A stretch of 64,000 nt of DNA from Calycina herbarum (taxonomy: Eukaryota > Ascomycota > Leotiomycetes > Helotiales > Pezizellaceae): positions 248,001-312,000 of the forward strand of contig LLEY01000024.1 in NCBI GenBank assembly GCA_001414485.1, in the 5' to 3' direction. The notes under the pieces were generated by a model. The model did not search any database and had not been told where the DNA came from. It saw only the letters and a list, made by a program, of their open reading frames with translations. The position numbers were made by a program, and so were the translations under genes. Of this stretch, positions 1-11,600 are shown one piece after another; the first letter of the stretch is position 1; every line of letters begins with the position of its first letter.

Positions 1-1479
1 GCTCTTCTCATATAACTCCAATGTCCTACAGGACTCTCCAATAGAGCTCTCATCTCCCGCTCATCATCAGCAGCACTTCCGCTGCTGACCATGCCAGCCT
101 TAATCGCTTTTTCTGCATGCTTTATCGCCATCTCAGTGTTCCCGAGAGCATTATATGCATATGCCGCAAACATATGGCCAGTGCCTATTGCTGCGTGTAG
201 ATGCTCTTCGTTGTATAGACCCAAAAGCTTTTCCGCCATTTTTGGAGTGGCCTTAGATGTTGAAGTCCAATTTGCTAGATCCTTGGGGGCTGTCAAATTC
301 TGGTACTGAAGGGGCTGGGAAGAGCGGAAAAGTCGTGCAAATGGCTTGGAAACGGTTGGAAGTGAGTACGTACTGTATGTAATTGAATAATTTTCTTCAT
401 GTTCCTATCAGAACGTCGTCTATCGACGTCTTTTCGGGAACAGAGTTCACAAGTACATGTAAATCCCCACATCATATTTAGATTCTCATGTCTTTCAGCA
501 CGAGATTGAAGAAGATAAATATCTGTTTTCTCGGTTAGTTCATATTATGGGGAGAGAAACGGTTGAAGAACTTGCAAGTGATGGTAATTTCCTCTCCAGG
601 ATTGATAGTTCGTGAAGCATGAGTTGAATGGATAAGAGTCGACGTATTATGATAATACATAGCATTCGGACGACAATCATGATTGAAAAGCTACCAAAAC
701 CATCAGCTCTCAACTGAACTTCCATGTCAAAAGTTTCAAAAACTCACAGCAGTCTCTGGATATAACAAAAAATGCGCACTCCCCTCAAACTCCCCCGCGA
801 AAGCGTTGGTATTAATACGTTCCATCACAATATCTCCCGGTGAATGAACAGTCATCCTCAAAAACAACTCCTGACTTTTCTTGGGTAATTGATCAAAAGT
901 TTTTCGTAAATATTGATATCCCAATCCATAATCGGCGGGAAATGCATCGGCATTGTAGACTCCTAAGGGTGTATTTGCTAGGATTAAGTCTCCCCTTTCT
1001 AGCTTTTTCGTAGCGAAAAGTCCATTTCCTCGACCGGGAATGTTTCTGATTTCCCAAGGAGGATCAGAGAAAGCGTTTGCTGAATCGTGGATCTCGGGGT
1101 TTGTGAAGGCGGGGAGTTCGAGGATTTTAGAAGCAATGGAGGGAGTGGTGAAAAATGAGATTCCGCGACCGTTGGCGAAATGTGAGTTTGTATAGACGCA
1201 GAAATCCTGGTTTTCTTCATCGGTCACGCAGGATGGTTTTGTGGTCCATTTGTTGTGTATTTTCCTAGGTTTGGGTTTGGGTTTCGCTGATGTCTTTGGG
1301 GAGGGTGATTTATGACAACTTGCTGAATCCAAAAATCCGTCGATGTGGGCGGTATTGAGAAGAGCATTTTTCTCGTAGATATTACATAGGCCTGAACCTG
1401 GTTGGACTGCTAAGATACTTTGAATCGCTTCTGCGCAGACGAGCAATGTGAGACTAGAAATTATCAATGAGGAGTGCAT
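1..1479 (-). CDS. SET-domain protein with signal peptide (3' end beyond window)
   Basis: Exons by splice sites and phase: 748-1479, 576-690, 374-522 and 1-299, still open at the left edge. The first 18 or so residues are hydrophobic (MHSSLIISSLTLLVCAEA) and look like a signal peptide. A Cys-containing linker follows, then a SET domain: IPGRGNGLFATKKLERGD is the N-terminal SET strand, and FNHDCRPNAMYY plus NPGEEITITY form the cofactor/substrate pseudoknot. The Cys cluster CTCELC is a post-SET-like zinc site. The C-terminal exon is helical and TPR-like. SET proteins transfer methyl groups to lysine; the substrate here is unknown. The intron between exons 2 and 3 appears to use a GC donor (GCAAGT), which restores the conserved EEITITY motif. 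I am sure of the family, less sure of localisation. Confidence 0.85.
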
Positions 1480-2420
1480 GGTGGCTTTTGGATAAACGCT
1501 AAAAAAACATACGGAAATGTTGAAGTTTGAGATGGGATGAGAACAGATAAATAGGTGAGGTGAGATCGGGTATATATGCTCTCGGATGCGGGGGTTTGTG
1601 ACCGTGTTTCAGAGTTGTCTGATGTTCTCGGTTGTTGGGGGGGTCGACCCCTGTGTTTGAAGCTGGGCGCATTTGGTGGTTGGTTATCTTGTTTCGACGT
1701 CAAGTTAAGCTTTTTGGACGCAAATCTTTGGATGAGTTAGTATCATATCCTTGAGGATTCATTTGTGAAATGTTCCCCGTCACTTTTCATAAGATCAGGA
1801 ATGGGGACTGATACATGGGCGGAATTTTGAATTTTGAAGACCAAGGTGTAAGTTGTAATTAAAGCATGGCATAAGTAATTGTAACACAAAATCTATGACT
1901 TTTGCCTTCATTCGAGTGATCTCTCTTCTCTCCAGCTGAAAAGGGGTAGCTGCGATGAAATATTAAGCGAGATTCCAACAACGAGACTATCAAATAGGAT
2001 TTATAACTCTCATCGGTTCGAGATATGATTCAATTCATGATTGTTCTAGATGCTTAAGGCACTTTTGATAAAATCCCAAAGTCCCCGGGCCAGTTTTCAA
2101 ATAAGAGCTTGCACAAAATCGACTCCGAGATTTTCCGCTGGATTTCAAAGAAAGGTTGGTTGGAAAACCAACTGAATATTCCTGTGGCTCTTATAGACGA
2201 ACGGAAACTTCAATCTATATGCTAATTCAAATCCACGCCACTTACTAGTGCTTGTCTTCAATTGCGCAAGTGAAGCTAAATTTCAATGCTACCCCGGAAC
2301 AAACCCACTTTGCCAAGACGGATTATCTCCAATACGCCGGGTAGAGTCAAAGCGCCACCAAAACTTAGCCGAGCCATCTTTTCCTTCCAACAACAACACC
2401 AAAAAACCTCAAAACACCAC
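1480..2420. other. Intergenic: promoter of the SET gene
   Basis: No convincing gene. The part next to 1479 should hold the promoter and 5' leader of the SET gene. Short ORFs here have no recognisable content. Confidence 0.5.
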
Positions 2421-2436
2421 AAAAAATTGTCAAAAA
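2421..2436 (-). terminator. Probable RNA polymerase III terminator of tRNA-Asp
   Basis: On the minus strand two T runs (T5 at 2432-2436 and T6 at 2421-2426) lie about 40 nt after the 3' end of the tRNA gene. They are the first runs of four or more T downstream. This is the usual Pol III stop signal. Confidence 0.55.
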
Positions 2437-2475
2437 TAAACAACAGTATCAGAAGCTCCACCTTCAGAGTTTTTA

Positions 2476-2574
2476 CTCTCTGACGGGGAATCGAACCCCG
2501 GTCTCCCGCGACTTGTGAATTCCCCATGGAAGGATATTGACAAGCGGAAATCATAACCACTAGACCATCAAAGA
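2476..2574 (-). tRNA. tRNA-Asp (GTC) with an intron
   Basis: The minus strand folds as a tRNA. Acceptor arms are TCTTTGA (2568-2574) and TCAGAGA (2477-2483) with G73. The T arm CGGGG-TTCGATT-CCCCG contains the B box (2487-2497). The anticodon stem TCCGC pairs with GCGGG. The loop reads TTGTCA, then an insert of about 27 nt, then C, which places anticodon GTC at 34-36 and the intron after position 37. The mature length would be 72 nt. The intron position is canonical for eukaryotic nuclear tRNAs. Confidence 0.9.
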
Positions 2575-2775
2575 CGTGTGCCTGAAACTGTTTCATGCTG
2601 CGAATTTGATTATTTGTAATTAAAACTCTCGTGCAGAGGTATCTGTGGGGTGGTATTGAGGCCTTTATGATTTCCGTACCAGTTTAGTATAATAATAGTG
2701 CAATTTATGATGCGGGTGGAGCTATTATAGTGAGGAAAAAAGGTACTATTCTGGCGGTTAAAAACTTTCAGACAA

Positions 2776-2992
2776 GCACCAGAGGTTGCAAGAATTCGTG
2801 ACTGCAGCCCCTCGCGCTTTCCCTTCTACAATTGTCCTAATACTTCTAGGAGAACAAAGATAAAATACATGTGATTGTTTTAGTAGTTTAGAACAATTCA
2901 ATTGATTTTCCGAGTTTTGGTCGAACAATCGGGGAAGAAGAGCAGAGGGATTCTACTCTTAGTCGTTTACGAATTCCTGCACCCCTGGGTGA
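2776..2992 (+). mobile_element. MITE-like inverted-repeat element, copy 1
   Basis: A segment of about 215 bp with imperfect terminal inverted repeats: GCACCAGAGGTTGCAAGAAT at the left, and the reverse complement of GAATTCCTGCACCCCTGGGTG at the right. The same segment, in the opposite orientation and clearly similar along its length, occurs at about 62407-62625. It has no coding capacity. Exact ends and target duplication were not resolved. It sits about 200 bp from the tRNA gene. Confidence 0.6.
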
Positions 2993-3184
2993 AGGTTCTA
3001 AGAGAGAGCACCGACTGGCCCACCCCAGCATGTAGGCTCACCTAAAAGTACAATCAAGAAATCAAGACACACCATACCAACTGGCGTGTCCGGGGGCTTT
3101 CCATGACTCCAATGCGGCCCTGGCAGCTGCGGCGTGAGGCCTGCAGGCGCATGGCCTATTTGAGCAGCCTTGGAGGATTCTTCA

Positions 3185-3211
3185 GGGGGGGGGGGGGGGG
3201 GGGGGGGGGGG
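3185..3211 (+). repeat. Poly-G tract (27 nt)
   Basis: Uninterrupted run of G. Such tracts are prone to sequencing and assembly length errors and can form G-quadruplexes. Confidence 0.9.
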
Positions 3212-3236
3212 ACCTAAACAGGGAGAGAGGCAGAAG

Positions 3237-3272
3237 GATAGACAGGATAGACAGGATAGACAGGATAGACAG
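3237..3272 (+). repeat. Minisatellite, GATAGACAG x4
   Basis: Four perfect copies of the 9-bp unit GATAGACAG, followed by a degenerate copy. It is not inside a gene. Confidence 0.9.
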
Positions 3273-3835
3273 GCATGGGATAATTACAGTAGCAGGCATG
3301 GGAGAGCAGAGCAGAGCAAAGCAGGCTACGGGGCGGAAAGACAGGCGGAAGCAGAGCAGAGCAGATAGAGAGTACGAAGAGGAGGCATGGGGCATGGGGC
3401 GTGGAGATCACTCACATCTCAGGGGCCTCGAGATGTGGTGAGCGCGAGAATCCTAGCCCCAGCAGCGAGCAGAAGAGGCGTCGGCGGGGGAGAGACGAGG
3501 GGGGAGAGAAGTGGGTCGCAGAGCGTGGGCACGCGAGCTGATTCGCCCATGGCCAACGGTGCGCTAGTGAGGCTACCCCCCGGCTTTCTCGCAACAGGGG
3601 GGGGGGGAAATGCGGTCAAATGCGGCTGGAAACTTTCCCCCAAATTCTATTCGAAACCTAGGTTGGCTCCTCCGTACCTGGACTAGTACTTTCGTTTTGA
3701 TAGAATGAATCGCAAAGACATGAAATTGTGATCAAACCCAAGTGTAGAAGAAGACCGCTCACGTAGGAATACGACGAATCTTTATTCCAACCCTGCCAAG
3801 AAATATTCCGAAAATCGAACTTGCACTCACTAACT

Positions 3836-4217
3836 ATGTGCAAGTGCTCCATTTCTTTCATATCTTCTCTTTTCCCCAATATTACTAACAAAACCGTAGC
3901 ACTCCTACCAAGCGACATAATCGCCCTCATCGGGCTCATCCTAAGCATCCCAAGCATTATAGCAACAATTTTCGCAGCCATAACAAGCTACAAAAGCCTT
4001 CAGCAATTCCGTATCGCCTGTGAGTTGAATGCCAATTACTCCTCGGAGCCAAACTTGTTACTGATAATGTTCGACAGCGCGTAACACACCGATCATTCCA
4101 CTTTACAATTCTTCGACTCCTGTTCAATACGAACTCAATACCTCGAGGACAAACTCAATCATATCGACTCGGAAAATGGTATATCCAGCAGCATATTTTG
4201 TGAAGAGGTGGATGTAA
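3836..4217 (+). CDS. Possible small membrane protein
   Basis: Exon 3836-4019 and exon 4078-4217 join in frame across a 58-bp intron (donor GTGAGT, acceptor GACAG) to give about 107 residues. Residues around 30-50 are strongly hydrophobic (IIALIGLILSIPSIIATIFA) and would form one membrane helix. The start is uncertain: a branch-like TACTAAC and an AG just before ALLPSD suggest that an intron could end at about 3899 and that the true first exon lies upstream. I recognise no family. It may be a remnant of a larger gene. Confidence 0.35.
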
Positions 4218-4745
4218 TGGTGACTGGTGACTGGCACAGACCATGGGACTTATGCGAAGCTTGGTTGAAGAAGGATGAAGAATATATCGCAGTTGGAGGC
4301 TGGAGGAAATGGACCGGGAGGGGATTCATGCGATTCTTGTCTCGCTTTTTTATTGTTTGGGAGCGAAAGAATAGTTACATATGACTATTTGACACTCGGC
4401 TTCTATCGTGTAGGTAACTCTCCTCGAGGACTTGCATAATGGAGTGGTTTTGATCTATCTGGGAACAAAGTTAGCTTGTGCACGTACTGCATCAAGACTG
4501 ATGATAATACCGAGTGAGCCCTAAAACCACTCTCTTCTCTAGTACAAACCCTTGAGGGTAACAACTTACCATGAAGACTATTCTATCACGGTTAGCCAAA
4601 GACCCAGGGTACAATAAGAAAGCCCTACTATTATACATCACCAAGCTATGTCCATCAAGTCTATTTACTCATACATAGAATATTATACATATCATAACCC
4701 TTAGCAATTTTGACGCCAATCCAATGCCGCACATCCCCCAAAAAA
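4218..4745. other. Intergenic, 3' side of the AAA ATPase gene
   Basis: Nothing recognised apart from the likely 3' UTR of the minus-strand gene that ends at 4746. Confidence 0.5.
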
Positions 4746-7700
4746 CTAAACCACCAACTTCCTCACTCTCGCCGACTCTGAATCCTTCTCCACAATCGTT
4801 GTCCCCCCAAAGCCTAAAGCACTAGGCTTCTTCCTACGTCCCTTGCGATCCCCATACTTCTCGTCAAACTTCCGGATGGCACTTAGCGTCGACATGTCCT
4901 CACTAACACTAGCGCTGATTTCCTCCAAGGCCTTGACGAAATGCGCGTTCTTTAACGTACGCACTGGTGGGAACACATATGGTTCCTCACTAGTATGTTT
5001 AGCCGCATCCTCGTTTTCTTCCCGGATGCAAGCCATAGCCGCTGCAACGGAAACGTTCTTGAGATCCGAGCCGGAGTAGAATGGCGTGTCTTTGGCCAGT
5101 TTGGACAGAGACACAGACTCGTCGAGAAGTTCGTCTTTGAGATGGATTTTGAGGATCGCCTCACGGTCCTTTTCGACGGGAAGATCCACCAGAAGTCTTC
5201 TAGGAACCCGTCGAAGTACAGCCTCGTCGAGATCAAATGGTCGGTTGGTACAGATCATGATCAAAGCGCCAAGATCATTCATCCCATCCCATTCGCGGAG
5301 GAATTGATTGATCAACTCTGTATGCGAACTGGAGCGAGGCTTTGCATCGCCGCGAGCAGAGAAAATAGCATCTGCCTCGTCAATGAACACAACGCAAGGA
5401 GAAAGCTTCTTGGCTAGTGTGAAGACTGCCTTGACGTTCTTTTCTCCTTCGCCAACATACATGTCATTAACTTCAGCTCCACTAATTTCCAGCATTGTCG
5501 CTCCGCTTTCCTTCGCAACTGCTTTAGCTAACAAAGTTTTTCCGGTTCCCGGAGGACCGTATAATAACAAGCCGGGTATCTTATCAGTAGCAAGAACACC
5601 ATACGAGAATGCTTCGGGGCGGATCAAAGAAAGACTGGTCAGGGTTTTTAGGGCCTCGACAGTTTCCTTCGGGGCGCGAATATCGTTGAATGTGGTGTGA
5701 AGGTCAGATGGAAGGATGACGCCTCCCAAAAGCTTCTTCTCGTGAGGCTTGCAGTTTTTCCTAATCTGCTTGAGCTTCTCCTTCGTCATGTCTTTGCTCT
5801 TTGTTGAGCTAGTTTCTTCCCCTTCTCGTATCATATCTGCGGCTTCGGCATCTTCTGCTTTCAATTCTTCGGCACCCCAGGAGAATTTTGCTTCGTCACT
5901 CCAAGCCAGTAGATTCAGAGCTTTGCTTAAAATCTCACCATTAATTTCGGCCGGAGAATCCTCGAGCCCAAGAATTGTAGTAGCAACCCTATAAAGATAA
6001 CGGGGTTAGTATAATTCTCGGGAAAATTGGTAGAGGTATAGGACTGAAAAAATGCCCCAATGGAAATCAGCGACTTACCTATGAACTCTGGCGTAAGTCC
6101 ACACAGCCTCTTCAAGACCCGTAGATTCGATAGTCAAAAGATCAAGGCCCTTCTCGATATTGATAACCGGAGATAACTCTGGAGTACCCTCAATCAAACT
6201 CTCAATCATATTTTCGATATGTCGAACATTAATATGTCGAATCCTAGCCTTCTCATCCAATTCGAACACTTCGTCTTGGTGGTCCCGTCGATCAGGTGGG
6301 ACAAAAATTGTTCGTTTCTCACCTTCCACAATATCGGATTGTAGTCTCTGGATTTCGGGTTTTGAGAGGGCTGCTTCACCTTCCTCGGTGGAAGTCGTAC
6401 CGACACACATAATGTTATGGCCTTCTTTCCAACGGGTATGGATAGCTGTGCGGAGTCTGGCAAGCAATTCGTTCCCTCGAGGTGTAGCGCTCAACGATTT
6501 ATAGTCTCTCACGAGGATAATTGTACCTGTTGAAGGTTTCGGCGAACCAGCACTTTCTGTTTCGGTTACTGCTCTTTTGCTAGCGGCAGCATCAATCTAC
6601 AGACATCTTGGAGTTAGCAGGCATCCCCGAAGAAGTAATGTGAGTTTTGAAAAATGCTTCTCGGGTGGGAGTGATTTAACCCTCAAAGTAACAGAATGCC
6701 TTGTCTATGAAGCAGTAGGGCGAACTAATCCAAACAACCAGCCACTATGCCACAAAATCCGGGGTGACTAAATGAAAAATGGCTCGCAGAAGCAGACTCA
6801 CCAAAGTGTTGAATATGGTCGTTAGTTTGAGAGCACCCCAGTGGTCACTTTCATTCGTTTGAGTAATTGTTTGTGGTGGTTCAAGAAGAAACGAAAACCC
6901 AGGAATCTTTTGCGCCCGGTCAAATGGAAACTTCATCTTGCTAAGAAAAGAAGAAACTTTCGACGGCAAGGCCGCCAATGATTTAGAATCCTCCTCTTCC
7001 TCTTCAGGATGAGGCTCGTTGCTCATTTCTTGATCAAACTCCTCCAATTTTCCGGCCTTGTTGTGAGTCTCATATGCAAGCATCGAACCGGCTGACTGTG
7101 TCCATGCAGCATTTTCCTCGAGGTGGGAACCCACTATTTGGGCAAGATCATGGGCATCCAAAGAGACCAGGTCTGCGTTGAGTTTTGAGGCAATTGTTTC
7201 CACCGCAGAATCCAAGTAATATGACCCCCCGTCTTTAGGGCATTGTAGAAGGGTAACAGGTTTGTTTATCGAAAGGCTTGCGGAATTTTTTGGCGGACGC
7301 AACATCAAGCCTGACTTTAGAGTTGCGAAGATTTCCCTGTATACGTCTACATGCATCGTATATCTGGCGTCCTTCGTAGGAACTAAATCGCACATGAGTA
7401 TATCATCGAATAGGTCTTTTAATCGAGGTGAGAGCTCTGTTGTAGTATCCTCTTTGACCTCCGCCGCCTCTCCAACAGTTTCCAACTCAGTTGTCGACTT
7501 TGTATCCTTTTGCTCATCCTTTTCTTTGGTGTCGTCCTTTTCTACAAGCATTTCCCCTGGTTTCTCCGCAATGTTCCCCAATTCGCTGGCGCTGGCAGAG
7601 CTCGTACCGTAGACAGCGAGGGGGCCGCGTAAAGGAGGATCTCCTGGACATTTGACGTTCTTTTCCAAAAACCATTCAGGTAAAACCAAAGGTGGTAACC

Positions 7701-8076
7701 CCTCTTGAACCCGCGAGCGACCCCTTCTGCCTGTCCCATTTCTGCCATTCCTCGGTTTTAATTGCGGATTCGAATCCTCGACCTCGGCGTCCTCTGCCAT
7801 CTTCGCTGCATCTGTTTCGACATTGTTTCCATCACCCTCAATATTTGTTTCCGAAGTCGTTTCTACGTTCTCGGGTTGGGTTTTTGCGCTATCGGAGGCT
7901 GCTGAAATAGCTGGGTCTTCTGGTATTCGAAAGGAAGTTGGAGACGGGTGGAAAGACCGAGAGGAGAGAAGAGGTTGATGTGGTTGTCGAATCCTCACAC
8001 CTGCAACTATTCGACATGGGCGCCTCAGAACCAGTCGATTCGACGTCCGGATGACGCGCAAAGCTGCTGTTTGCAT
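4746..8076 (-). CDS. Mitochondrial AAA ATPase (Msp1/ATAD1-like AAA module)
   Basis: Exons 6802-8076, 6079-6596 and 4746-5988 join in phase to 1011 residues. The N-terminus is rich in Arg/Ser and lacks acids (MQTAALRVIRTSNRLVLRRP), typical of a mitochondrial presequence. A low-complexity acidic region follows, then a helical middle domain. The AAA module is near residues 690-900: Walker A GPPGTGKT near 741, Walker B VVFIDEAD near 797, and an RRVPRR sensor/arginine-finger segment resembling Msp1-type ATPases. Msp1-like ATPases extract proteins from mitochondrial membranes; whether this larger fungal relative does so is inference. The unusually long N-terminal half is the main difference from Msp1 itself (about 360 residues). 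Confidence 0.88.
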
Positions 8077-8609
8077 CCAGCAAGAAGTTGCGCCCGAAAA
8101 GAGCGACTGAAAAAAATACCTTTGTTGGTGGTATTTACTTTGCCATTTCCATGTTATTTTTGATGCTACAGGACCAACCTAAGGCCTAAGGCCAAAAGTT
8201 GTTTTCGGAGATTAAGAAAACCATCGGCTTTAAATTTTATCACTCTACGGGTACAAGTACAATAACTGACTAAAAAATCTTTAGCGTTAGAGAATAGTTT
8301 CTAGGTTTTTTTGGTATTTTTACAACTGCATTTGGAAATTAACTTGTCTCGCGAAACACGGCACGCTGAATGAATCGCCCGCCCGAGTTTGATCTACCCG
8401 TGGAGCAAGTCCTCATTTAAATGTTATAAATAGTGGTTCAAAAGCAAGGCTAGCTCAAGGTCTCAGATTTACTTATGCAATACGCACACCATTATCATTC
8501 CCTAACCTATTGAAAACATACTTTGTTCCAATTCCTCATCCCCATTTTATACTACAAAGTAATGCTAAGCCAAGCAATACAACCAACCGCCATTCCCGTT
8601 CCTCAAATT
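8077..8609. other. Intergenic between AAA ATPase promoter and mus7 3' end
   Basis: AT-rich, no gene seen. It should contain the AAA ATPase promoter (right of 8076) and the mus7 3' UTR. Confidence 0.5.
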
Positions 8610-11600
8610 CTACAAAAATATATCTCTAACCATAGGACCCTTCATTCCCTCCGTTGGGAGTAGAAGACCAGGTACATCCCCCAAGAACGGCATCACCAAC
8701 AGAGACCTCCTCAACAACTGCTTCAACGTCAAAGGCTCACCCAGAAGATAAGCCAGGTTCACCTTAGTCTTGGTATTATCCCTAGCCCGTGTGCTGCCAA
8801 TTTCCACCTCATATCCATTATTCGCAACCTCCCAATTTTCATCGAGGTCTTGCATAAGAACGGCGACAAATTTATCGAACTGCACGCCTCGAGTTACATG
8901 ACCTGTGGCGGCGAGTTCTAGGTTTTGAATAGACTCGCGATCTTGAATTTGACATGCTTGTGACATGAGTTTCATCATCGAGGTCTCGATATCATCGATA
9001 GTTTTGCTGGTATTTGACTGTGAGGATGCGAAGACTTTGATCGGAAGCGCAACCGAGAGCCAGAACTGAAAGACGGTATGCGCAATATAGAGGTGGTTTA
9101 GCAGTGTATTGCTTCCGGTAACAATAACACTTCTGTGCAATACAGAAAGCTCATTGATGATATCAGTCAGTAGATTGACTAAGTGCCCCGACGCCGCAGT
9201 CGCCCTTTCATCCCCCTCTTGCAATATTTTGATGAGTCGATTCGATAACACTGGGAGGTACGTCGCGCAGAGAGCCCATCCCCCAGCCCATCGAAAACCA
9301 ACATGAAGAGCCGCCGGCATAAACTCAGAAAGCATGAACTCAGTAAACTCCCAATGATGCATGCCCTTCTTGACATGATTCATATGTTGTTTGATACGAC
9401 CCTGTACCAGATCTTGTCTCCAACCATTATAAAGATAATGGAAAAGTTGGGGCGAGGTTCGACTTGGATCTTTGGCTAGACGAAGGGAATAGGAAACGAC
9501 TCCAGCAGCGTACATATTTGGATCTGTGTCTCCTGGCCAGTAATGTGCTGAGGACTGAACGAAGAAATCCAAGAGAGGTTGAATTTCGCTAGCGTACGAT
9601 CGAATGATGGAGGCGATAGGTTGAATGAATTTAACATACTCCAAATGCTCTGTAGAACCGGGAGTCATTGACTCGAGTTGATTCTTCATTGATTCCATTA
9701 CCTGCTTCAACATTGCCGCAAACATAGTATGTGCTTCTTTTAACGAGACATTGCCAAGAACCAGGTCAACGTTGATTTGGTTCAGCAAAGTAGTACGCAT
9801 AATATCAACAGCACCTAAAAGTATCAGCACCAAATTTTCTTGAAGAAAACAACCCGGCTTACTTTTGAACAGAGCATGACTAGTAGGCGTTCGGCTCCCA
9901 GTGCTTGCAGGCCCAGAAAAAGTAGAGGCGAGGCCAATATGCCCTATTAGCAAGTAGTGGCCTTTGGATCGTAGCCTGGCGGTGAGCATATCAACTGCGC
10001 CAAGTGACAAAGGTGTAATTGAACTGGGCATAGTGATGGCCAAAAGCCATTGGGCTCCGATATCAAATCCGGGTATCTAGATCAAAGTCAATTATAGTAA
10101 GGTGATGAAAGCACTGTGAATTTACCTTGAGCTCATCTAAATGCTTGTGCTCAACAAGCTCGCCCAGTAGGACGGGCCAACATGCAAATACCTTTCTTGA
10201 GCTGTGGCGATATTGGAAGACCGCATTTGGGCCGCTGACCAGGAAATCTTTCAACCTCTGTGCAATTGTCAGTATGCTAAATGGCTTTAAACAATTTACT
10301 TCAACTTACCATGGCACCTTCTGTCATTTTTGTAGCTAGCCGAGCCCAACAAGTGACGGCATTGAACAAGAGTTCGGGGGACATTTTTGAGCTTTCTTGG
10401 ATTCCCTTCGTAATTATACTACGCAGAAAGGGGACTATCTCTGGTTGGAGACGCTGATAACATGGTCAAATTCGAATTTTGGCCAAATAAATTGTAAAGA
10501 CTTACGTGTATCATTTCCCACCGAACAAAGCAGAGACTCATATCATCACTATCTTGACTTTCACCTTCCACGGCAACACCATTCTGATCTCTGGGCGCAA
10601 CTATTGGCTCCAATTTGTCGATCTGCCTCAAAAACCGACTTATGACAGCAATGGAGTCACTAATTAGGCCTTCGGGGAAGACATCATCCTCACATATTTC
10701 CTGTGAGCAGAGTGTTTGAAGAACGACTATTCCATGTTAGAACATGTGCTAGATTGAGAATGTGATACATACTAGGATTGAATGCGAGAATAGCCATCTG
10801 CGATGAAGTAGCTGCCGTTACTGTATGGTCCATCACTTTGACAATTACACGTAGCATTTCCATGGTACTTCTCTTGTTTGCAGCAATTGTACCACGAAGC
10901 AATGAATCCGAGATTGGCTCTTTGTCTGCCTTGAAAAGCGACTCGGCCTGGGCTCTTACTTCGACTTCCGTGCCCAAGTACTGCTTCGCAAGGGCAGTAG
11001 ACAGAGAATTTTGCCAGTTTGTAAATGGATGGTATGCAGAAATATTAACAGGTTGAGAGACGACAAATCTAGTCAAGTTCTCCCAAGCTCGGAGATTAAT
11101 TAAACATGCCTCATTGTGAGACCGATCTGCGACGACCAGGTCTTGAATTTCGGTGGGCGCTGGGCGCTGCTGAGCTGGCGCTGCCCAGTATAGAGTGCAA
11201 AGAAGATCATGATGGTTTCGCAATGAAGCCAGATCGTGATGGCTGATTGATTCTTCTTTCGGAAAGTTTCGATCGTGATTTGGCAATAAGCGGGTCACCA
11301 AGTTTCGAACGCTCTTGACATCCCCCCCGTGACCCATACGCCTTATCGCCAAACCCACCACCTTCAGAAAGATATGGAAGCAGCGATCCTCTCGTTCGAT
11401 ATTCAGCGAGGGCTCTGTATTAAGCTCCCTTAAAAATTTGGGCGAGTCGTAAACCTCTTCGTTACGTAGATGAGCGAGCTTCTGAGACGCAAAGAAGTCG
11501 AAAATAGTTCCAATCAACCCACTGCATTTCCACCATCCCCATTCGACCATGAGGTAATGGCACCGAGCTATGTTGGCCCTGCAATAATCGTTGAAGCCCG

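Larger units (their letters stand above)
2993..3835. other. Intergenic, low complexity
   Basis: No supported gene. It contains a 27-nt poly-G tract (3185-3211), a 9-bp minisatellite (3237-3272), purine-rich GAGCA/GGCAT stretches up to about 3420, and a second G run near 3598. Long ORFs here are low-complexity artefacts. Confidence 0.6.

Noticed and set aside
3103..3643. Several overlapping ORFs on both strands around the poly-G tract
   Set aside because: They run through homopolymers and a minisatellite, have no domain content and no splice support.
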